Both the position numbers and the translations under genes were made by a program. The notes below the pieces were generated by a model. The model made no database searches and had not been told where the DNA came from. It saw nothing but the letters and a program-made list of their open reading frames with translations. A stretch of 64,000 nucleotides of DNA from Cylicocyclus nassatus. Lineage: Eukaryota > Nematoda > Chromadorea > Rhabditida > Strongylidae. The number at the start of each line of letters is the position of its first letter. Positions within the stretch are counted from its first letter, which is position 1. Shown here piece by piece: positions 57,505 to 64,000 of the stretch. Where the stretch lies: positions 58,573,823 to 58,637,822 of the forward strand of contig CATQJL010000112.1 in the NCBI GenBank assembly GCA_958299035.1. Reading direction: 5' to 3'.

Positions 57505-57675
57505 ATTTGAATAGATCATTCGAATACGAATGATTCGGAAATTCGAATATTCGAGAATCTTCGATTAATAAGCGATAGTTGAATATTCATGAAACTCGAT
57601 TTTTCGAATAATACTTAATACTCGAATATCTATGAATTTCGTTTTTCGAATATTATTCGAAATTCGAATATTCGG
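57505..57675. repeat. TCGAATATTCG-rich degenerate array
   Basis: About ten variants of the self-complementary word TTCGAATATTCGAA occur within 170 bases, for example AATTCGAATATTCGAG near 57540 and AATTCGAATATTCGGA near 57661. Spacing is irregular. Confidence 0.65.
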
Positions 57676-57998
57676 AGAAAATTTAAAATTTTCCCAAGTA
57701 CAGTGTACCAGTGTGTCACCTCTGCTTCGCAGAAGATCGCGCTGGTTCTACTATCTAATTCCCTCACTCATTCTGTACGATGATGGTATTGAAGCTCACT
57801 GCGCGATGACTATCACGGATGAAACGTAAGCAATACTTATTCCAATGGTTTCACTAGTGATGGATAATTTTGCATGTGAAACTTTTCGCAGAAGAACAAA
57901 TGCAAATTTGAGTCGGTTTCTGAATTTTTTATGGCTTGCAGTCGCTATCATCGTGAGCTGCAACTCTTTGCAAAAATCTTTTCAAATGCTCAGGTTAA

Positions 57999-58452
57999 AG
58001 GCAGTGTCCGGGCAAAAACTCGATTTTGAGATTTTGTGCTTACTTGGGCCTAGTCGCTACGCTGAATCTGAAAATGCACAATGTAGAGCGCGAAATGGCG
58101 AAAAACCGCTCTAACACAGGAGGGAAATCAGCAGGTGGGCGGGGCTTTCCCCAGTGCGATTTCACGCTCCCAGCTCCCGGAGCGATTTTCTCGATTCCGC
58201 TAGCCGTCCTAACATGGCTACCGGTCAAGTGCGAATGATTGACTTGAAACCGGAAGCGAGAAAATCGCTCCGGGAGCTGGGAGCGTGAATTCGCACTGGG
58301 GAAAGCCCCGCCCACCTGCTGATTTCCCTTTTATATTAGAGCCCTTTTTCGCCGTTTCCGCGGTCTCCAATGTGGATTTTCGGATTCAGCATGGCGAATA
58401 GGCGCGTATAAGCACAAAATCTCAAAATCGAGTTTTTGCCCGGACACTGCCT
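57999..58452. mobile_element. 454-bp TTAA-type MITE, intact
   Basis: AGGCAGTGTCCGGGCAAAAA and TTTTTGCCCGGACACTGCCT are perfect inverted termini, and the identity continues to about 44 bases. TTAA flanks both ends (57995-57998, 58453-58456). Inner arms such as CAGCAGGTGGGCGGGGCTTT and CTCCCGGAGCGATTTTCTCG also pair, so nearly the whole element folds back. The best preserved member of the family and perhaps the youngest. Confidence 0.9.
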
Positions 58453-58456
58453 TTAA

Positions 58457-59036
58457 GTCTTGGAAAATTGACATCTACACAACCAATTTTTTTGTCGCGG
58501 TTTTCATAAAGTAATAGACTTTTGATTAACTCTTTGGGCTAAAATCCATGGAATGCATATTAACTTGTCGAACACATCCCTGAGTTTGAAAAAGTGGTAA
58601 GGCGGGCGGACTCAATTTTCTGGCCAGATTGCAAGTGGATCCACAAAAATAAGTAGACACCAATAGCCCCTTAATATAAGTCGTGATACCCCACATCACA
58701 AATCAAGACTGAGAAACCAAGGTGGGTTTCAATTGCAAGCCTAACCTGAAACTTGGAGTATTTTTTTTTCATGGACGTCTTTTCAGTCTTTGTATCTGCC
58801 AAATGGGTCACGGGATACGGGTCAGGATTCACGATCAGGGCCCGGCAGGAGGTGGCATTTCAGAATTTTGAAAACGATATCCCCTTGAAGCCAAAATTTC
58901 TTACGACTTCCCCTTCGACCCTATTTTTGACCCCCGTAAGTCCCTGACAATCAGATATACACAAATAATAAGATGGGCGGCCCCAGCGCTTATCATAGTA
59001 GTACTACCTGGCTTTCCTGGTCCAGCCGGGGTCATC
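58457..59036. other. Intergenic, nothing assignable
   Basis: No gene or repeat boundary recognised. Confidence 0.4.
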
Positions 59037-59044
59037 GTTTGAGG

Positions 59045-59361
59045 CAGTGGCGGTCCCAGGATTTCGGACCGGGGGGGGGCGCGGAAAATTTTTTTTTCAA
59101 ATGAAGGTGCGTGGCGTTAGCCACGCACTCCGAAAAAATTATAGGAGTACTTCTCATAATTTTTGCTGCTCCCCAACCCCTAAAATCTGGAAAAAGGCCC
59201 CGAAAATTTTTTTTATAAGGCTAAATTGAATTTTTAAAAATTATTTTAATTATTTTCAAAAATAAACAAGTCGTTTGCACATTTCTATAACCATATAGGT
59301 AAGTTTCAAAAATTTCGCGACCCATTCTCGGGGGGGGGGGGGGGAGGGGCGCCCGCCACTG
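59045..59361. mobile_element. hAT-type MITE with perfect 8-bp duplication
   Basis: The ends CAGTGGCGGTCCCAGG and GGGGCGCCCGCCACTG are inverted. The eight bases GTTTGAGG occur exactly on both sides (59037-59044 and 59362-59369). G runs lie just inside both ends (about 59072 and 59331-59343). Core words GTTTCAAAAATTTCGCGACC then CATTCTCGG are the inverse of the 30256 element, so both belong to one family. Confidence 0.9.
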
Positions 59362-59369
59362 GTTTGAGG

Positions 59370-61464
59370 GGATGGCCAAAAACCACACTTTGTCCTTCTA
59401 CCTTCTCGTCCTTTTGGGCCATATTCTCCACCCACATTTTTCTACAGTATCAATACTGCACTGCAGCCCTCCCCCTTACCCTCCTGCACGAGCTTACGCC
59501 AGAAAGGCTCATTGGAGTGACTGCACCTTCTAATTTTAAAGTGGAAATGAACTTCAATGCATTGTTCACACCAAAATGTGCAAGCAGTTTGTTAGCGGCT
59601 GGTAAGTGTTCACTTTCCTTGCAAGGTGCCAAAAACCATTAAATCGATAGAAGAATTCCACGAATTGCTTCGAAGGGTAGCTTAAAACCATCTACCGAGG
59701 CCGAAAACATATGTTTTCAAGGTTTCAGCTCAATGGGTTCATCCGCAAAGGAATCTATAAAAAAAACATAGAGTCAAGATTTGCACAAACTTTGACGTTT
59801 ATATATCTAAGATACTACTCATTTATTAGTCAGCTGCAAAACTTTACAATTTACAATAACCGATTGCGATTGGAGCGCGCTTTCCGAGGCCGACCATAAC
59901 GCTGTGAACCCTATTTGGGGCCGTATCGAAGCGGTGCCTTAGTGGTTTTGGAAGCGGATTTGAACATATAGTAATACTCGCGACCTAGTTCACATTTATG
60001 TAAAGAAATCTGGGAAATTATGTGAAGGGAAGCAGGGAGCCACCCCAGGTGGCTCCCAGGTGGCGTGGGAGCCACCTAATCTCGAAAAACACCATTTTTT
60101 AAATTCACATAAGTTCCTCAATTCATACTTTTTTTGTGCTCATGGTCCTCCAACTATACAAGTGCATTTGGATAATGTGCAAAAATCAAAAGTGTCATTT
60201 TAACATTTGTGAATCTATAAAATACCCGCTTACTTTTGAGGAAAAAAAAACTTTCACAGTGACCCAATAATTTAATGGCTGAGAGCAGCGCGAGTGAGGT
60301 CAATGAAATTACCGGTGAGCTGCATTCTTGAATGCAAGCAGAAGCAATGTCTTTGGCTCTTTTTGCACTTTCTTACAGATCTGCAAGGAAATACCTGAGC
60401 GAAAAAAAGAGCACTAAAGTTTTACCAATAAGGTAAACTTCAACGGGCTGTCAAATTTACGAGCTCAGAAAAGCCAAAAAAATTCCCTGTGTAAACAAAT
60501 TAAGACAAACGGAGCTTACAATATATCTGCAGTAACAACTCTCCGTTAGGGTTTTTTGATAATCGAATAGTTGAGCTGGTGGCTAACTCCGACCCAACCG
60601 AATCTGCTCGTACACTGTCTTTATCCTTTTGCTTTTTTGAGAATAATTGTCAAAATTATTGCTTCTAGGATAACGATGCATGGGTGCTCAATTATGTTCC
60701 TCTTTGGCCTTAATGTCGGGCAAACACTTTGCAAAGCTACATAGTAAGAAATGGGGAAAACTATGATTGATGCGATACATTACAGAGGGTTTTACAACTG
60801 GTAACTTTTTACAAAAGCAAAGTTGCTTACCTCATTTTCAATTAGGAAGCATACGGTGAATTTAACAATAGGCACGTCACTTTTGCAAAGAAGGTGTAAA
60901 GAGCAAGCAGGAAGTATCGGGTCAGTAAGTTCGTCCGCTTAAAGAAAATGAAATTGAATGGCACACTTGTGCGCGCGGAAGAGGGCTCAAATAGTAGCAT
61001 CTATGACTTTCACATCTATGCAGCAAGAACTACACAAATTCTTTTTAACTGTTGAATAATCTCTGAAACAAATTAGATTGAAACGAAAGTAATATCGTTT
61101 TGAGTTTGAAATAATCGTTACTGCTCTTTATCGATCTGCTTATAAAAGGTTTCGTTAAAAAGAAGAATTTGTTCATTCTAATAGCATCCTTGCTGCTCGT
61201 TGACTACACGTGATCTAGAGGCAAAAATATATGAAAGGAGAACTAAGCGAACTGCCGATTTTTGGAAATAAATAGTCAAAAAACTGAAAGGTGCACAAAA
61301 TGTGAAAGCATGTTCCTGTACAGATTTCTTTGGTTTGTCTTTCTAATCGAGTGTACCGTTCCTGTATTATTTCCTCATTTAGAAATGGAGAAGACGAAAA
61401 TTTTTGTGTTTATGCAAAAACGAGGCTATGCTGTTTTCACTTGCGACTGCGCACTACAAGCTCT
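59370..61464. other. Intergenic, small palindrome only
   Basis: At about 60036-60077 the word GGGAGCCACC(C/T) alternates with its complement AGGTGGCTCCC, making a compact GC-rich palindrome. No gene supported; the frames at 59364-59642 and 59711-59899 have no recognisable content. Confidence 0.4.
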
Positions 61465-61925
61465 TACAAGGAAACGATACTCATTGTCCGTGGCCTTTTA
61501 AGATGAAAAGTACGCCATTACACTCGTCTTGGAGAGCTGATTCCGAATCTGAATTCCATTTTTGCTAATCATTCTCTGAAAAAAGTTATGAAGGATTTTT
61601 GCGCCAAAGGAGACATCGGAATGCCAAAACCGCAACTACAATGTGGTATAGTGGCCGGTCCGATAGTCTCACAAGTTAATGGAGGCTTAGGTTTGAGTCC
61701 TTCCGTGTTTTTCAATTTTGCATTCTCTCAATCAAGCTTCTTTTTGAAAGTTAGGCATTCTCGACGTATTTCTCTTGGGCGAGCATTGACGCAAAAATCC
61801 TTCATAACTCCTTTTAGAGAAACGATTAGCAGAAAAGGAAGTCAGATTCAGAATCAGCGTTCCAAGACGAGCATGATGGCATATGTTTCGTCTTAAAAGG
61901 CCACGGACACCAAGTATCGTCCCCT
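61465..61925. repeat. ~460-bp fold-back repeat
   Basis: ACGATACTCATTGTCCGTGG then CCTTTTAAGATGAAA and CTCGTCTTGGAGAGCTGATT at the left return inverted at about 61838-61925 (AATCAGCGTTCCAAGACGAG, TTTCGTCTTAAAAGGCCACGG). Arms about 85 bases, diverged. MITE-like with unresolved outer ends. The 102-codon frame inside is not convincing. Confidence 0.6.
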
Positions 61926-63725
61926 CGTTAGGAGCATGCCGTAGGTTTTCAGTTTTCCACGGCTCTAGTTTTCATTACCAAACTTAGCTCTCCTCACTCG
62001 TGTGGTCCATGCTGAAATCAATGTTTCTGGAAAATTAGGGTTGTGTAAAGCTGAAAATTACTGCTATACTTTTTCAAGAGATTGTAGTATACAATTATAT
62101 GAGTGGAAGCAGCATAGCTTCGTCTTTGTATAGACATAAATTTTTTTTTCATATTCTAAATCAAAAAAACACATGAATGGTCCATATATGAATGTCTGAT
62201 ACAGTCTTCAATTTTTGTGAGCAAGTTCGAGATGTGTAGTGTCTTTTGTGAGATTAGTCTGTGCATCGCTGCTCAAATAATTCAGAATACTGCTGTGTTT
62301 TGTTATGCTTTTCCAATCGACCTTTTCAATCTCTGCCGATGGCTTTCGTCTTGGGTTTTGAGCAGACACGGTGTGAGGGTTGCAGCTTCTTCCATCGAGG
62401 TTCTTGCAAATTTGAGATTCTTTTGTGAGGAAATTCGTAGTGCTGCACAGTTACGCCCTTAGTACGAGAAACTCACAAGCAAAAGGGACCGGCCGTACTA
62501 TTCCAGGCGGTGATTCCCGCGGTCCCTGTAATTCCTGCTATTCTTGCTTCATCGGCTTCCGATGTGCCGCACTACGGAGCGCTTTGGGAATTTCAGTATG
62601 AATTGTTTTTTCGCAATTGCGGGACCTGTAACACAGGAATCGAAGAATGGTATGGTTGGTCCCAAACAGCTAATGCACTCTACTCACTGTGGAAATGGCA
62701 AATTGATAGAAAGACGTCCACGACGATAGACCACACAAAGTCATACTTGACAATCAAGCTTACACTGGGAGTGCAAGAGATTTCGCTGGTAAAGACGGAC
62801 AGGAGAGGCAAACTCATACTGCAGCACAAATTGAGACTATTTTCAAGGTTTTAAAAGAAGGAATGTAATACGTATTGTTGAGTGGTGTCCACATCGGTGC
62901 ACGAATTTATACTGCCTCAATCTATACTGTTTCTAAACATTTTTTTTCATGAGAGGGAGGCAAGTAACAACTTTCTTGCAGCACGTTCTTGTTAACAACA
63001 TCAACACCCATTGTGAATCAGCATGCTGTCGTTCTCAGCGGAGAGGTTAGTCCATAACTAATGCGTTATTCATGACGTATACTTCGGAAAATTAGGAACG
63101 ATTAATGCACTGGTGCTATTTTGTGTTAATCGCAAATCGCACTAAGAAAGAGGAGACAAGCGCAGTGGATTTTTTTATTGCTGTAAGCGGACATGGTATG
63201 AGACTGGGCTGCCAAAAAGTTTATGCATATGCAATAACTCGTTAATTGTTTAGAACATGTCAGGAAAAAGCTCCGAATATATCTGGAAAATTGTTTAACA
63301 ATTTCGTTTTGGCTTTAGGTTGCAAAATCCTAGAAATTGGCCATTTACCGCTGCCGCTGTTACGGTGCCACCGCAGCCGCTGCTATTGCTTGTAGTCGTT
63401 GCTATCGTTTTACAAGTTATTACTGAACTTTGTGAAAAAATTCTAATGCTACACTTTTTGATTGAATATCTATCGGTCCTCTACTCGACGATTTTTGTGA
63501 TCGAACATATATTTTGAGTTTGTATAAGTCAATTTTGGCCTAGTTAAATTAGTTGTTCAAGAAAAGCTTTGATTAGTCGTCTGATGCCATCGTCACGATT
63601 TTTCAAATCCCCTATATATAGCGACTACTTGATGTGCTTGACCAAAAAGGTATTGTCCTTGATCCGATCAGTAATTTAATTCTAAATGGCCACGTATGCA
63701 AGTTGAAGCAAATCATTTTGGCGCA
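61926..63725. other. Intergenic, no gene supported
   Basis: A 114-codon frame at 62510-62854 has no domain I recognise. At about 63716-63732 the sequence TTGGCGCACCCTG followed by TA looks like the inverted right end of a CAGGGTG-type mariner element. Confidence 0.4.
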
Positions 63726-63763
63726 CCCTGTATACGAATCTCAAAGAGTATATGTTAGATCTA

Positions 63764-64000
63764 TTAGGTTGATGCATAATTCCTGCACCAAAATAGGTAC
63801 AGACCGCAATAACTAGCAATAATATATTCCAAGTTGGATTCGATATATCATTAGATAGAGCAAAGCTAGCTCTACTAGATATTGCTTAAAGTTTTGCAGC
63901 AGCTTTGATTCAAGCGAAGATTGAAGCCAAAAACCAAAAAGATCTAAGCTCCCCAAAAAACCAAGAAAAAGTTGGAAGTCAGTTCAGAAAAATCCTTCAA
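63764..64000 (+). mobile_element. Mariner-type element entering from the left, cut by window end
   Basis: TTAGGTTGATGCATAATTCC then TGCACC, preceded by TA (63762-63763), matches the inverted end at 4446 (TTAGGTTGATGATGCATGCA). The rest of the element runs past the window. Whether it carries a transposase cannot be judged. Confidence 0.5.

Noticed and set aside
57184..57510. 108-codon frame as a gene
   Set aside because: It lies in a GC-rich inverted repeat, crosses a G run, and is open on both strands.
62510..62854. 114-codon frame near the window end
   Set aside because: No domain recognised and no in-phase neighbours; could be a decayed transposon gene but nothing supports that.
1..64000. 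CRISPR arrays, bacterial operons, rRNA genes
   Set aside because: None seen. The sequence is eukaryotic, and the repeats are inverted or diverged tandem units without regular spacers.

Overview
This window looks like part of the nuclear genome of a nematode, most likely a clade V (strongylid or rhabditid) species with a repeat-rich, gene-poor genome. I base this on a multi-exon gene that can be read in full as the cuticle proprotein convertase BLI-4 (including its worm-type alternative C-termini), on worm-style introns (GT donors, TTTTAG/TTTCAG acceptors, many of about 50 bases), and on one SL1-like spliced-leader sequence. The species cannot be fixed from the sequence alone.

Layout. Bases 1-40,900 contain no gene that I can defend. 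They are AT-rich intergenic DNA packed with short non-autonomous DNA transposons, most of them fold-back palindromes: TA-flanked mariner/Tc1-type elements (2.9-3.9, 5.8-6.8, 12.4-13.2, 13.7-15.4, 27.5-28.2, 30.8-31.8 kb), TTAA-flanked elements (14.9-15.3 kb), a hAT-type element with 8-bp target duplication (30.3 kb), a tRNA-derived SINE (11.0-11.3 kb), several unclassified hairpin elements and diverged tandem repeats (0.6-0.85, 20.1-20.7, 22.4-24.1 kb). Bases 40,903-51,176 are bli-4 on the + strand: 23 exons assemble phase-consistently into a 965-residue membrane-anchored convertase. At least two, perhaps three, alternative last exons lie at 46.35-47.0 kb, between the P-domain and the Cys-rich exons. 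Bases 53,762 to about 54,906 hold the 3' part of a second, unrecognised + strand gene with a poly(A) signal at 55,082. From 55.2 kb to the end the sequence is again transposon-derived, including a large palindrome with a microsatellite tail (55.2-56.2 kb), TTAA elements (56.55-56.96, 58.0-58.45 kb), a hAT-type element with a perfect 8-bp duplication (59.05-59.36 kb) and a mariner-type end running off the window.

How it works together. The only clear functional unit is bli-4. Its exon order is signal peptide, propeptide with two basic cleavage sites, a Ser/Arg-rich linker, subtilisin-like catalytic domain (Asp204, His243, Asn344, Ser417), P domain, then a choice between early secreted or membrane-anchored ends and the distal furin-type Cys-rich repeats, membrane helix and acidic tail. 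Everything else is best read as a record of repeated insertion, including one transposon nested in another and hairpin elements inside bli-4 introns. Many C or G homopolymer runs of eight or more bases are scattered through the window.
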